A stretch of 64,000 bases of DNA from Faucicola mancuniensis (GTDB taxonomy: Bacteria > Pseudomonadota > Gammaproteobacteria > Pseudomonadales > Moraxellaceae): assembly GCF_046523945.1 (NCBI RefSeq), contig NZ_CP171363.1, positions 1,922,001-1,986,000 of the forward strand, given 5' to 3'. Within the stretch, counting starts at the first letter, position 1. Every line of letters begins with the position of its first letter. Positions 1 through 9,054 of this stretch are shown in pieces. The position numbers and the translations under genes were made by a program. Below the pieces are notes generated by a model. It was not told the DNA's origin. It saw only the letters and a list, made by a program, of their open reading frames with translations, and ran no database searches.

Positions 1-345
1 ATTTTGTCCTTTGAGCAGTGGTAGGCGTTTTGTATCTACGTGTACCATCTCACCAGGATAGGATTTATTATAACGCTTGGCTTGTTTTTTGAGTTTGTCT
101 TGTATACTCTTTTCAACTTTAGCTAAGCGTTTAATGCCAAATTTCGCTTGTTTAAAGCGATTATTGACACTGGTTTGTGGTTTTAGTAACTTCACTCTAG
201 CAAGTTTCAATACCTTGTAGATTGTTGGTCTTGATACTTTGTATTCTTCAGCAAGTGATGTTACGCTTTGTTTGTTTTGATGATAGGCTATCCAAATAGC
301 TTCTCTTTCAAACGGTAGCAGTCTGGTGTTTTTATGTATGTTCAT
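1..345 (-). CDS. IS481-family transposase, N-terminal part (cut by window edge)
   Basis: The reverse strand reads open from an ATG at 345 to the window edge, 115 codons. It begins MNIHKNTRLLPFEREAIW. Residues about 20-55 form a helix-turn-helix (VTSLAEEYKVSRPTIYKVLK), followed by a basic linker. At about residue 98 comes MVHVDTKRLPLL, which resembles the start of an rve/DDE core, its Asp being the probable first catalytic residue. That order (HTH, linker, DDE) is typical of IS481/IS3-like transposases. The rest lies outside the window, so intactness cannot be judged. Family assignment rests on motif recognition only. Confidence 0.75.
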   Translation of the reverse strand, partial: MNIHKNTRLLPFEREAIWIAYHQNKQSVTSLAEEYKVSRPTIYKVLKLARVKLLKPQTSVNNRFKQAKFGIKRLAKVEKSIQDKLKKQAKRYNKSYPGEMVHVDTKRLPLLKGQN

Positions 346-396
346 TTGCAGTATTTTATCCTAAATACTGTAAATAACGCTAGGATATCTTACACA
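1..396 (-). mobile_element. IS481-like insertion sequence, one end
   Basis: This comprises the transposase start plus about 50 bp of upstream DNA. Read on the minus strand the outer end is TGTAAGATATCCTAGCG (394 downward) or two bases further out. A TGT start is common for this family. Immediately outside lies the right-hand part of a MITE, so the IS probably inserted into it. The other end and the target duplication are outside the window, so the boundary is inferred. Confidence 0.5.
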
Positions 397-469
397 TTAT
401 CAAAAAAAACAATAATTTTTGTTAAAAATCTGTAAAATTTTACTGCATAATGTTGTGAATACAGGTTCT
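397..469 (+). repeat. Truncated MITE, right end
   Basis: The last part, TGTTGTGAATACAGGTTCT (451-469), matches the right end of the complete element at 37993-38197. The preceding 30 or so bases also align with it, with several substitutions. The left half is missing where the IS481-like end begins. It lies about 80 bp upstream of clpA and may contribute to its promoter region. Confidence 0.7.
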
Positions 470-549
470 TACTTTTTTGGCTGACTTGATTTTGTTATAT
501 TGAACCTTATTTAAAATAAGACGAAATACAATAAAAAGGAACAATTCGC

Positions 550-2841
550 ATGATAAGTCTGCAACTACAAAAAACCTTGCAAAAAGTCGTTACCACCGCC
601 ACCAAACAATTTCACGAATATATTACCTTAGAGCATTTATTATTGACTTTGATTGAAGACAATGATTCAGTCATTGAGACGTTGGTCGCTTGCAAAGCCG
701 ACCTTGATAAAATGCAAAAAGATTTGACCCAATATATCAACGAAAACACCCCCACCGTTAATAATCCCAACACCCCACCCAAACAAACTCGTGGCTTTGA
801 TAGAACGTTGCAACGGGCGATTTTTCATGTTCAAGCCAGTGGTCAAGGCAGAATGGTAGAAGGTTCGGATTTGCTGGTTTCTATGTTTTCTGAATCGGAC
901 GCTTATGCGGTATATTTGCTGAAAAAACAAGGCATTACCCGTTTAGAATTGACCCAATATTTATCCCACGCCAACAAGCCCACCACGCCAGAAGATGACG
1001 AAGACGACGAACCACGAGGTCGCAACGCTCGCACAAGAATGCGTAAAACGGCACTGGATAGCTATACGGTCAATCTCAATGAAAAAGCCAGACAAGGCAA
1101 CACCGACCCTTTGATTGGCAGACAATTAGAAATTGAACGTACTGCACAGATTTTGTGTCGCAGACGCAAAAACAATCCGTTATTGGTGGGCGACCCTGGT
1201 GTCGGCAAAACGTCGATTGCCGAAGGTTTGGCTTGGCTGATTGTCCATGAAAAAGCCCCAAAACCGCTCCACGGCTGTGAAGTGTATAGCCTTGACATTG
1301 GTTCGTTAATCGCTGGGACGAAGTTTCGTGGCGACTTTGAAAAACGTATCAAAGAGTTGCTTGATGAATTAAAACAAAAACCGAACGCTATTTTATTTAT
1401 TGATGAAATTCACATGATTATTGGGGCTGGCTCGTCCATGAACAGCACGATGGACGTGTCAAACTTGTTAAAACCTGCATTGGCAAGCGGTGAATTGCGT
1501 TGTATTGGTTCAACGACATTTGTTGAGTACCGTCAAGTCTTTGAAAAAGACCATGCCTTGACACGCCGTTTTCAAAAAATTGATGTCAATGAACCGAGCA
1601 TTGACGACACCATCAATATTTTGCGTGGTTTAAAATCGCATTACGAGGACTTTCATCATGTCAGTTATACTGATGAGGCGTTGCAAAGTGCGGTGAATCT
1701 GTCAGTCAAGCACATTCACGAGCGTTTTTTGCCTGATAAAGCCATTGATGTGATTGATGAAGCTGGGGCATTTACCCGTTTACAACAAACAGCAGATGAC
1801 GAAAATCAACAAAATCCTGTGATTGATGTGGTAAATATTGAACAAATCGTGGCAAAAGTTGCCCGTATTCCACAAAAATCTGTCAGTCATGATGACAAAG
1901 AAAACTTAAAAAACCTTGAAATTAATCTAAAACATCTTGTGTTTGGACAAGACGAAGCGATTAAAACTTTAGCCGATTCCATCAAACTGTCTCGAGCAGG
2001 GTTAAAGCCTGATGACAAGCCGATTGGTTCATTTATGTTTGCAGGACCGACAGGCGTTGGTAAGACCGAAGTGAGCCGTCAGCTTGCTAATTTGTTGGGC
2101 ATTGAACTGATTCGTTTTGATATGTCAGAATATATGGAAGCCCACACCGCATCACGCTTAATTGGGGCACCACCGGGTTATGTTGGCTTTGACCAAGGCG
2201 GACTTTTGACCGAAAAAATCAATCAATTTCCGCATTGTGTCTTATTACTTGATGAAATTGAAAAAGCCCACCCCGATGTGTTTAATTTGTTATTACAAGT
2301 CATGGATCATGCGTCTTTGACTGATAATAACGGCAGAACGGCAAGTTTTAAACAGGTGATTTTGATTATGACCACCAATGTCGGAGCGGACAGCATTAGC
2401 CGTAACAGTATGGGTTTTACCACACAAGACCACAGCCGTGATAATGGCGAAGCAATGAAGTGGGTGTTTACCCCAGAGTTTCGCAATCGCCTTGATGCAA
2501 TCATTCATTTTAATCCGTTAAATCAAGAAGTTATCGTTTCTGTTGTGGATAAATTCTTAACAGAATTGCAAGCCCAGCTTGATGATAAACAAGTCATTTT
2601 GGAAATCAATGATGAGGTGCGAGAATACCTTGCCAACAAAGGCTATGATAGACTGATGGGGGCAAGACCGATGAACCGACTGATTCAAGACGAGGTCAAA
2701 AAACCATTGGCGGAGATGATTTTGTTTGGTGACTTGGAGAATGGCGGAACGGTGGCGGTGACGATGGAAAACAACAGCATTCAGCTAAATGTTACCAAAA
2801 AAAATCGCAAAAAAACCAATCCACAAACCGAAACCATTTAA
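550..2841 (+). CDS. clpA: ClpA, ATP-dependent Clp protease unfoldase subunit
   Basis: AAA+ unfoldase that would feed proteins to ClpP in the cytoplasm. At 763 aa it has the usual ClpA length. It has an N-terminal Clp repeat domain (about 1-140), a first AAA module with Walker A GDPGVGKT at 214-221 and Walker B LFIDEIH, and a second module with GPTGVGKT at 499-506 and LLLDEIEKAHPD. The ClpP-docking loop appears as MGF in the second module, a conservative variant of IGF/IGL, which supports ClpA rather than ClpB. ClpB's middle coiled coil is absent. The start has a good ribosome site (AAAGGA). No clpS adaptor gene precedes it in the window, although clpS-clpA is the common order. dxr starts 22 bp downstream, so cotranscription is likely. 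Confidence 0.95.
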   Translation: MISLQLQKTLQKVVTTATKQFHEYITLEHLLLTLIEDNDSVIETLVACKADLDKMQKDLTQYINENTPTVNNPNTPPKQTRGFDRTLQRAIFHVQASGQGRMVEGSDLLVSMFSESDAYAVYLLKKQGITRLELTQYLSHANKPTTPEDDEDDEPRGRNARTRMRKTALDSYTVNLNEKARQGNTDPLIGRQLEIERTAQILCRRRKNNPLLVGDPGVGKTSIAEGLAWLIVHEKAPKPLHGCEVYSLDIGSLIAGTKFRGDFEKRIKELLDELKQKPNAILFIDEIHMIIGAGSSMNSTMDVSNLLKPALASGELRCIGSTTFVEYRQVFEKDHALTRRFQKIDVNEPSIDDTINILRGLKSHYEDFHHVSYTDEALQSAVNLSVKHIHERFLPDKAIDVIDEAGAFTRLQQTADDENQQNPVIDVVNIEQIVAKVARIPQKSVSHDDKENLKNLEINLKHLVFGQDEAIKTLADSIKLSRAGLKPDDKPIGSFMFAGPTGVGKTEVSRQLANLLGIELIRFDMSEYMEAHTASRLIGAPPGYVGFDQGGLLTEKINQFPHCVLLLDEIEKAHPDVFNLLLQVMDHASLTDNNGRTASFKQVILIMTTNVGADSISRNSMGFTTQDHSRDNGEAMKWVFTPEFRNRLDAIIHFNPLNQEVIVSVVDKFLTELQAQLDDKQVILEINDEVREYLANKGYDRLMGARPMNRLIQDEVKKPLAEMILFGDLENGGTVAVTMENNSIQLNVTKKNRKKTNPQTETI

Positions 2842-2863
2842 CATTATAAAAAAGAGAAAAACC

Positions 2864-4057
2864 ATGACTCAACCAAAAAAACGCATTGCTATTTTAGGGG
2901 CGACAGGCTCAATTGGCGATAGCACTTTATCCGTTATCGCCCAAAATTTAGACCGTTATGAAGTCGTGGGGTTGTCTGGTTTTTCTCGTTTGGATAAATT
3001 ATTAAGCCTTTGCCAAACGTTTTTGCCAAAATTTGTCTGCGTGCCTGATGACAAAGTGGATTTTTTTCATCAGCAATTACAACAGCTTGGCTTACATTGC
3101 CAAATTTTAAGCGGAAAAGATGGACTAGACACCTTAGCCAGTCATGATGATGTGGATATGCTCGTGGCTTCCATTGTTGGCTCGCCAGGGCTATCTTCAA
3201 CCTTATCAGCGGTCAAAGCGGGCAAAACCGTACTACTTGCCAATAAAGAAGCCTTGGTGATGGCAGGAGAGTTGATGATAAATGAAGTTGCCAAATCTGG
3301 TGCGACTTTGTTGCCGTTAGACAGCGAACACAATGCGATTTTTCAATGTTTGCCGACCGATATCCAACAAAATCCCACTGCGATTCATGATAAAAAGCAC
3401 GGCATCAAAAAGTTGTGGCTGACGGCATCTGGCGGTTCGTTTTTGGATAAAACTTTTGAACAAATGCAAAATGCCAGTGTCGCCCAAGCGGTCAAGCACC
3501 CAAATTGGTCAATGGGACAAAAAATCTCGGTGGACTCTTCTACTATGATGAACAAAGGGCTAGAGCTGATTGAAGCCAGTTATTTATTCAATATGCCTGT
3601 GGTGGACATTGATGTTGTTATGCACCCACAAAGTATTGTTCATTCTATGGTGGAATATGTGGACGGTTCGTTTTTGGCACAGCTAGGTTCGCCTGATATG
3701 CGAACACCGATTGCTCATGCGTTGGCGTATCCTGAACGGATAAATAGTGGCGTTGAACGGTTGGATTTATTTAGCCTAAGCAATTTGACTTTTTTAAAAC
3801 CTGATTTGACAAAATTTAAATGTTTAGCATTGGCGTATCAAGCCATGCAAGCGGGCAGTTATGCGTGTATTGCGTTAAATGCGAGTAATGAAGTGGCGGT
3901 GCAAGCGTTTTTAGACGAAAAAATTCGTTTAACGGATATTGCGGATATGAATGAACAAGTGTTAAATCAAATTCAAAGCCAAAAAATTGCTTCATTAGAA
4001 GACATTTTAGCAGTTGATAATCAAGCTCGGCAGTTGGCAAGTCGGTTATTACCATGA
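2864..4057 (+). CDS. dxr: 1-deoxy-D-xylulose 5-phosphate reductoisomerase
   Basis: Second step of the MEP isoprenoid pathway: NADPH-dependent conversion of DXP to MEP in the cytosol. 397 aa, the normal length. The N-terminal Rossmann motif ILGATGSIGDSTL is the NADPH site, LLANKEALVMAG is the conserved NKE block, and LPLDSEHNAIFQCL carries the metal-binding DSEHNA motif. WSMGQKISVDSSTMMNKGLE and HPQSIVHSMV are further signatures. The ATG at 2864 is chosen because AAAGAGAAAA precedes it and family proteins begin shortly before the Rossmann strand; the frame is open further upstream but overlaps clpA. It is followed by rseP as in many gammaproteobacteria, but uppS and cdsA, which normally precede it, are not here. 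Confidence 0.97.
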   Translation: MTQPKKRIAILGATGSIGDSTLSVIAQNLDRYEVVGLSGFSRLDKLLSLCQTFLPKFVCVPDDKVDFFHQQLQQLGLHCQILSGKDGLDTLASHDDVDMLVASIVGSPGLSSTLSAVKAGKTVLLANKEALVMAGELMINEVAKSGATLLPLDSEHNAIFQCLPTDIQQNPTAIHDKKHGIKKLWLTASGGSFLDKTFEQMQNASVAQAVKHPNWSMGQKISVDSSTMMNKGLELIEASYLFNMPVVDIDVVMHPQSIVHSMVEYVDGSFLAQLGSPDMRTPIAHALAYPERINSGVERLDLFSLSNLTFLKPDLTKFKCLALAYQAMQAGSYACIALNASNEVAVQAFLDEKIRLTDIADMNEQVLNQIQSQKIASLEDILAVDNQARQLASRLLP

Positions 4058-4107
4058 TGACATTTATAAACGTGTGAATTTTGAGAGTTAAGCCTAAAAG
4101 GTGATGT

Positions 4108-5475
4108 ATGAGTTTTATCTTAATTGTATTGTCAGCTATCATTGTGCTAGGGCCTTTGGTCGCCTTGCACGAATGGGGGCATTATATCGTGGCTCGGTTA
4201 TGCGGTGTCAAAGTTTTGACTTATTCCATCGGTTTTGGTCCAAAAATTGTCAGTTGGACAAGTAAAAAAACTGAAATTAATTACGCTATTTCCGCCATTC
4301 CACTCGGTGGTTATGTCAAAATGTTGGACGAGCGAGAAGGCAAAGTCGCCGAAAACGAACGCCACCTTGCCTTTAACAATCAACACCCACTCAAAAAAAT
4401 TGCCATTGTGGCGGCAGGTCCTGTGATGAATTTAATCATTGCTATTGGACTGTTTTGGTTGTTACTCATGACCCCAAGCATACAATTGTCCACAAAAATC
4501 GGCTCAATTTTGCCAAATACGCCAGCAAGTGAAACAACTTTGCAAATTGGCGATGAAATCACTGCCATTGATAACAAAGCGGTCAGCAGTTGGCAAACCA
4601 TCAACTACGCCTTAGCCGATAGAATGGGCGAGACAGGCAAAATTGATGTTACCGTGCAAAACGCCAATGGCACATTTAACCATGCCTTATCCGTCAATCA
4701 ATTTATGCAAGAAAAAAATGGCAAACCTGTGGACAGCCTAGAAAGTCTCGGTGTATTGCCGTGGCAACCGACCATTGTGCCGATTGTAGGTGATATCAGC
4801 CCAAATAGCCCTGCCATGCGACAAGGCTTAAAAACAGAGGATAAAATTTTGTCGGTCAATGACAGGGCGATAAGTGATTGGATAAGTTTTACCAAAATCA
4901 TTCGTGAAAATCCTGAAAATATGCTCAATGTCAAAGTATTGCGAGATGGTAAAACGGTTGAATTACAAATTATTCCGCAACTTATCAAAGACACGATGGG
5001 CTATAAACAAGGACAAATTGGGGCAGGAGTGCAAAAAAGCGAAATCAAAATTCCCCAAGAATACCAAAAAACGGTGGTGTATGAGCCTATTCCAGCATTA
5101 GGGCAAGCGGTGTATCGCACGTATGATTTGAGTGCCATGACCCTAAAATCTATGGGAAAAATGCTAACAGGCTTGATTGGTATTGACAACATTTCAGGAC
5201 CGATTACCATTGCCAAAGTTGCCAATCACAGCTTTAGTATCGGTTGGGAAGCGGTTCTAAACTTTATGGCGATGATTAGTTTAAGCCTTGCGGTGCTAAA
5301 TTTGTTACCCATTCCTGTGCTTGATGGTGGGCATTTGGTGTATTATGCCATTGAGCTGATTCGTGGCAAACCCTTACCAGAGCAGGTGCAACTTGTTGGT
5401 TTAAACATTGGTATGCTGATTATGGGGGCATTTATGCTGTTGGCGATTGGCAATGATATCAGTCGGCTGTTTTGA
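4108..5475 (+). CDS. rseP: RseP, site-2 zinc metalloprotease of the inner membrane
   Basis: Intramembrane protease that in relatives cleaves anti-sigma factor RseA and remnant signal peptides. 455 aa. The first membrane helix carries the zinc site LHEWGHYI (His21, Glu22, His25). Two PDZ domains lie between about 120 and 310, each with a SPA/TPA-type loop (NTPASETTLQIGDEI and NSPAMRQGLKTEDKI). The C-terminal helix has NLLPIPVLDGGHL, which supplies the third zinc ligand (LDG motif). It begins about 50 bp after dxr, so an operon is likely. bamA, the usual next gene, is missing: transcription stops at a hairpin and the next gene is convergent. Confidence 0.95.
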   Translation: MSFILIVLSAIIVLGPLVALHEWGHYIVARLCGVKVLTYSIGFGPKIVSWTSKKTEINYAISAIPLGGYVKMLDEREGKVAENERHLAFNNQHPLKKIAIVAAGPVMNLIIAIGLFWLLLMTPSIQLSTKIGSILPNTPASETTLQIGDEITAIDNKAVSSWQTINYALADRMGETGKIDVTVQNANGTFNHALSVNQFMQEKNGKPVDSLESLGVLPWQPTIVPIVGDISPNSPAMRQGLKTEDKILSVNDRAISDWISFTKIIRENPENMLNVKVLRDGKTVELQIIPQLIKDTMGYKQGQIGAGVQKSEIKIPQEYQKTVVYEPIPALGQAVYRTYDLSAMTLKSMGKMLTGLIGIDNISGPITIAKVANHSFSIGWEAVLNFMAMISLSLAVLNLLPIPVLDGGHLVYYAIELIRGKPLPEQVQLVGLNIGMLIMGAFMLLAIGNDISRLF

Positions 5476-5507
5476 TTTTTTAATACAATTTTATAAAACC
5501 AAAAAAA

Positions 5508-5530
5508 CGGCTAGATTTAGCCGTTTTTTT
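5508..5530. terminator. Bidirectional rho-independent terminator
   Basis: CGGCTA-GATT-TAGCCG is a perfect stem flanked by A7 and T7 runs, so it can stop rseP transcripts (+) and DAHP synthase transcripts (-). Confidence 0.9.
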
Positions 5531-5541
5531 ATGTCATACAA

Positions 5542-6639
5542 TCAATCATTTAATTGACGGTTTGGTAAGATATCTTTTATCATATCACGCAGTTGGTGCA
5601 ATGACACAACGGTGCTTTCCCAGTCTAGGCAACCATCAGTGATAGATTTGCCATATTCAAGTTTTGATAAATCTGCGGTCAAATCTTGGCGACCGCCTTT
5701 AAGATGACTTTCTACCATCATACCAATGATTGAGCGGTTGCCATTGACGATTTGTTCACCGATATTGTGAATCACCATCGGTTGCAAATAGGGGTCTTTG
5801 TTTGAATTGGCATGGCTAGAATCCACCATGATTTTGCCTGTGACTTTGCCTTTGGCAAGCTCGTTTTCAGCTTGAGCCACAGCGGCTGCATCATAGTTTG
5901 GTTTGCCATTTCCGCCACGCAATACCACGTGCGAATAAGGGTTGCCTTTGGATTTGATGATTGACACTTTGCCATCAGCCGACAAGCCCAAAAAGCTGTG
6001 TCCAGATTTGACCGCTTGCATGGCGTTGACCGCAACCGTCATACCGCCGTCTGTGCCGTTTTTAAAACCAACAGGGCATGACAAGCCTGATGACATTTCA
6101 CGGTGGGTTTGGCTTTCGGTGGTTCTTGCACCGATGGCAGACCAACTAATTAAGTCTTGGATATATTGTGGGGTGTTTGGGTCAAGTGCTTCGGTTGCAC
6201 AAGGCAAGCCTTTTTCGTTTAAATCAATTAACAATTGACGAGCGATTTTTAAGCCTTTGTTAATATCAAAGCTGTCGTTCATGTCTGGGTCGTTGATAAG
6301 CCCTTTCCAACCAACGGTAGTACGTGGTTTTTCAAAGTACACACGCATGACAATATAAATACTGTCTTCAATCTCTTTGGCAAGTACGGCAAGTTTATCG
6401 GCATATTCGTGGGCGGCTTTGATATCATGGATTGAGCAAGGTCCAATCACCATCAGCAAGCGTTTGTCTTTGCCATCTAAAATATTTTTGATGGTTTCAC
6501 GTCCTTTTAACACCGTTTGGTAGGCTTTATCCGTCAAAGGTAGCTCAGTTTTTAGCTCGGCTGGGGTTGCCAGTGGCAAAATTGCGTCAAGGTTCACGTT
6601 ATCAATATCTGCGGTATCAGTTTGGGAAAAAGTAGTCAT
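5542..6639 (-). CDS. aroG: 3-deoxy-7-phosphoheptulonate (DAHP) synthase, class I
   Basis: First step of the shikimate pathway: PEP plus erythrose 4-phosphate to DAHP. 365 aa from the ATG at 6639; a GTG three codons earlier is an alternative. Family signatures include LLMVIGPCSIHD, RVYFEKPRTTVGWKGLINDP, SWSAIGARTTESQTHREM, FKNGTDGG and VDSSHANSNKD, which contribute PEP and metal ligands. The length and N-terminal extension match the feedback-regulated AroF/G/H class of E. coli. Which aromatic amino acid inhibits it cannot be told here, so aroG is a family label. It is monocistronic, ending against the terminator shared with rseP. Confidence 0.93.
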   Translation of the reverse strand: MTTFSQTDTADIDNVNLDAILPLATPAELKTELPLTDKAYQTVLKGRETIKNILDGKDKRLLMVIGPCSIHDIKAAHEYADKLAVLAKEIEDSIYIVMRVYFEKPRTTVGWKGLINDPDMNDSFDINKGLKIARQLLIDLNEKGLPCATEALDPNTPQYIQDLISWSAIGARTTESQTHREMSSGLSCPVGFKNGTDGGMTVAVNAMQAVKSGHSFLGLSADGKVSIIKSKGNPYSHVVLRGGNGKPNYDAAAVAQAENELAKGKVTGKIMVDSSHANSNKDPYLQPMVIHNIGEQIVNGNRSIIGMMVESHLKGGRQDLTADLSKLEYGKSITDGCLDWESTVVSLHQLRDMIKDILPNRQLND

Positions 6640-6807
6640 AGCGTTCACATTTTATCATTGACAATAAAAGTTAAAAAAGAACACTCACTATAAACTAAAA
6701 ATGTGTTTTTGTCATTAATTGATTGTAAATTGTTGCTTACTTTTAGTTTAATTTAGCATAACCTTATGTTAATATTTTAGCATGAAAGTATAAATCATAA
6801 AAGTACT
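6640..6807. other. Intergenic, divergent upstream region
   Basis: AT-rich spacer between the DAHP synthase start and the MITE before lpxB. It presumably holds the aroG promoter. No clear operator or small ORF was seen. Confidence 0.4.
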
Positions 6808-7015
6808 AGAACCTGTTCACAATTAATTCGCAAATCAATTTTTGTGAAATTTTATACACAAACCTATGCTTTTTCTGCTAAAAATAAATGGCTAAATCTT
6901 GTTTTTCTTCGTCAAAAACTTGCCTAATAGAATGACTATCAGCCTGTGTTTTTTCCTTGAAAAACCTGCGATTTATCTCATTTTTAGTTAGAAAAATTAA
7001 TTGTGAACAGGTTCT
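6808..7015. repeat. MITE, 208 bp, complete, with 21-bp perfect inverted ends
   Basis: Begins AGAACCTGTTCACAATTAA and ends with its exact inverted copy. It has no coding capacity. Its interior is the reverse complement of the 37993-38197 element (shared blocks around CTTCGTCAAAAACTTG and GCTAAATCTTG), including a hairpin at 6924-6942 (CTAATAG-AATGA-CTATCAG). Terminal sequences differ from the other copy after the first 10 bases. It ends 20 bp before the lpxB ATG. Confidence 0.88.
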
Positions 7016-7035
7016 AACAAAAATTGGTAAAAAAT

Positions 7036-8295
7036 ATGACAACACAAACCATCAATTTGGTAAAAACCCAACTGAAACCACTCACCATCGGTATTGTTGC
7101 AGGCGAAATTTCTGGCGATGCCTTGGGTGCGGATTTTATGCATCAAATGAACAATTTGCGAGATGATATCACATGGGTCGGCGTGGGCGGTAGCAAAATG
7201 CAGGCGTTGGGGCTAAAGTCTATCATTGATATGTCAAGGCTGTCGGTGATGGGCTTGGTGGAAGTGATTTCGCATTTGTCGGATTTGTTCGCCGCCAGAG
7301 ATGAGATTTTACAAACTTTTTTTGATAAAAAAATTGACATTTTTGTTGGCATTGACGCACCTGATTTTAATTTAAGACTGGGAAAAAAACTCAAACCCAC
7401 AGGCGTTTTTTGTGTGCAATACGTCAGTCCATCTATTTGGGCGTGGCGAGAAGGGCGGATTCACAATATCAAACAGTCTACTGATTTGGTGCTGTGTCTG
7501 TTTCCGTTTGAGTTGGACGTTTACCAAAAACATCATCATCCTGCGGTGTGTGTCGGACACCCATTGTTAAAAACCATTGACAAAAAATTATTGCATACCG
7601 ATGTGTTAGATTTGCGGTTGAATTTGATTTGGGAAAATCCATATTTGCACCAATTTTTTGCGTCCTTTGGCAAAGGCAAAAAAGACGACATGAGCCATTT
7701 AATCGCCGTTATGCCGGGTTCTAGGCGGAGTGAAATTGCCAGTATTTTACCCAATATGTTAGAAAGTATGCACAAATTATTGCTGATGGATAATCAACTT
7801 TGTTTTATTATTCCAACGATTAATCAAAATTTTAAAACCATGGTTGAACAATATTTGCAAAATGAACCAAATCAGTTACAAGAACGTGTGGTCGTCTGTT
7901 GTGATGAAAATATTGCCAACTTTAGTCAGCAAATTATGGCAATATCAGATTTGATTTTGTTGGCATCAGGCACAGCGACCCTTGAAGCGATGTTGTTAAA
8001 CCGTCCGATGGTGGTAACTTATACCATGAAACCGTTGACATATTGGCTTGCCAAACGTTTGGTAAAAATTGATTATGTGGCATTGCCCAATATTTTGGCA
8101 AACAAGCAAATCGTGCCAGAATTAATCCAAGATGAAGCGACAGCGGATAATATTTGCCGAACGGTACAACAAAATTTGACCCCGCAAAAATATCAACAAC
8201 AGTTACACGAGTTAAGCCAAACCACACAAACGTTGCGACAGCAGAGCAATGTTAACCCTGCGGTCGCTGTGATAAATGCGTGGTTTGGATTTTAA
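7036..8295 (+). CDS. lpxB: Lipid-A-disaccharide synthase
   Basis: Membrane-associated glycosyltransferase (GT19) that joins UDP-diacylglucosamine and lipid X into the lipid A disaccharide. 419 aa. Signatures: IGIVAGEISGDALGADFM at the N terminus, FVGIDAPDFNLRL, YVSPSIWAWREGRI, FPFELDVY, VGHPL, AVMPGSRRSEI and ASGTATLEAMLLNRPMVV (UDP-sugar binding). The ATG at 7036 is preferred over an in-frame TTG four codons earlier. The ribosome site is weak, and the whole region upstream of it is a MITE ending at 7015, so its promoter may lie within or beyond that element. It is not next to lpxA/fabZ here, unlike in E. coli. Confidence 0.95.
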   Translation: MTTQTINLVKTQLKPLTIGIVAGEISGDALGADFMHQMNNLRDDITWVGVGGSKMQALGLKSIIDMSRLSVMGLVEVISHLSDLFAARDEILQTFFDKKIDIFVGIDAPDFNLRLGKKLKPTGVFCVQYVSPSIWAWREGRIHNIKQSTDLVLCLFPFELDVYQKHHHPAVCVGHPLLKTIDKKLLHTDVLDLRLNLIWENPYLHQFFASFGKGKKDDMSHLIAVMPGSRRSEIASILPNMLESMHKLLLMDNQLCFIIPTINQNFKTMVEQYLQNEPNQLQERVVVCCDENIANFSQQIMAISDLILLASGTATLEAMLLNRPMVVTYTMKPLTYWLAKRLVKIDYVALPNILANKQIVPELIQDEATADNICRTVQQNLTPQKYQQQLHELSQTTQTLRQQSNVNPAVAVINAWFGF

Positions 8296-8307
8296 ATGCA
8301 ATTTTGA

Positions 8308-9054
8308 TTATTTTAACATATTAATAGGGTTAATCGGCGAGCCACGATAGCGGATTTGAAATTCAACGGCAGGCTGATTAACCGCATTGACATGGGCGAC
8401 TGTGCCGATAGTTTGCCCTGCTTGTACGATTTGTTTTTCTTTGACGGCAAAGTTTGCCAAATGGGCGTAAGCGGTGATGTAGTCATTGTTGTGCTGAATC
8501 ATCACCAAATTGCCATACTCTGGCAAACCATTGCCCACATAGATTACAGTGCCTGCTTGGCTGGCAGAAACGGCTGAACCACGTGGAGCTGCATACCATA
8601 CGCCACGAGTGCCAGCCGTTTCATCATAACCACGAATCAAACGACCATTAACAGGTGGCAACCATTTTGTACTACTGGTATAGCTTGGCACGGTGTTAAA
8701 GTTTTGTGTGTGAGTGGCAGTTGATGGGGTAGCAACCGTAACAGGGCGAGAGGTCGCACGAGTTTGTACTTGTTGTCTTTGTTGTGTGGCAGTCAATTGC
8801 AAGCGTTGCCCGGGGTGAATGGTATAATTGCTGTCCAAGCGGTTTAACATACCGATTTGACGATAATTTAAACCATAACGGTTGGCGATTTTGCTGACTG
8901 TATCACCACGTTGAACCGTGTGATACATGGGGATATTGCGGTAATTGGTGCTTGATGTTTTGACTGTTGCAGGTTTTGATGAACAAGCAACTAAAAGCAA
9001 ACTTGCGGTAACAATACCAGTGGTTAAAGTAAAAGATTTTGACAAAATAGACAT
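8308..9054 (-). CDS. nlpD: NlpD-like LysM/LytM lipoprotein, amidase activator
   Basis: Outer-membrane lipoprotein predicted to activate cell-separation amidases. 248 aa from the ATG at 9054, which has GGGA six bases upstream. The signal peptide ends in the lipobox LLVAC. A LysM domain (YHTVQRGDTVSKIANRYGL) binds peptidoglycan, and a C-terminal LytM domain follows. The LytM zinc ligands are gone: the expected H-x3-D block reads TRGVW and the H-x-H block reads VEFQI. This matches the degenerate, regulatory LytM class (NlpD/EnvC) rather than an active endopeptidase. rpoS, the usual neighbour, is not in the window. Convergent with lpxB. Confidence 0.85.
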   Translation of the reverse strand: MSILSKSFTLTTGIVTASLLLVACSSKPATVKTSSTNYRNIPMYHTVQRGDTVSKIANRYGLNYRQIGMLNRLDSNYTIHPGQRLQLTATQQRQQVQTRATSRPVTVATPSTATHTQNFNTVPSYTSSTKWLPPVNGRLIRGYDETAGTRGVWYAAPRGSAVSASQAGTVIYVGNGLPEYGNLVMIQHNNDYITAYAHLANFAVKEKQIVQAGQTIGTVAHVNAVNQPAVEFQIRYRGSPINPINMLK

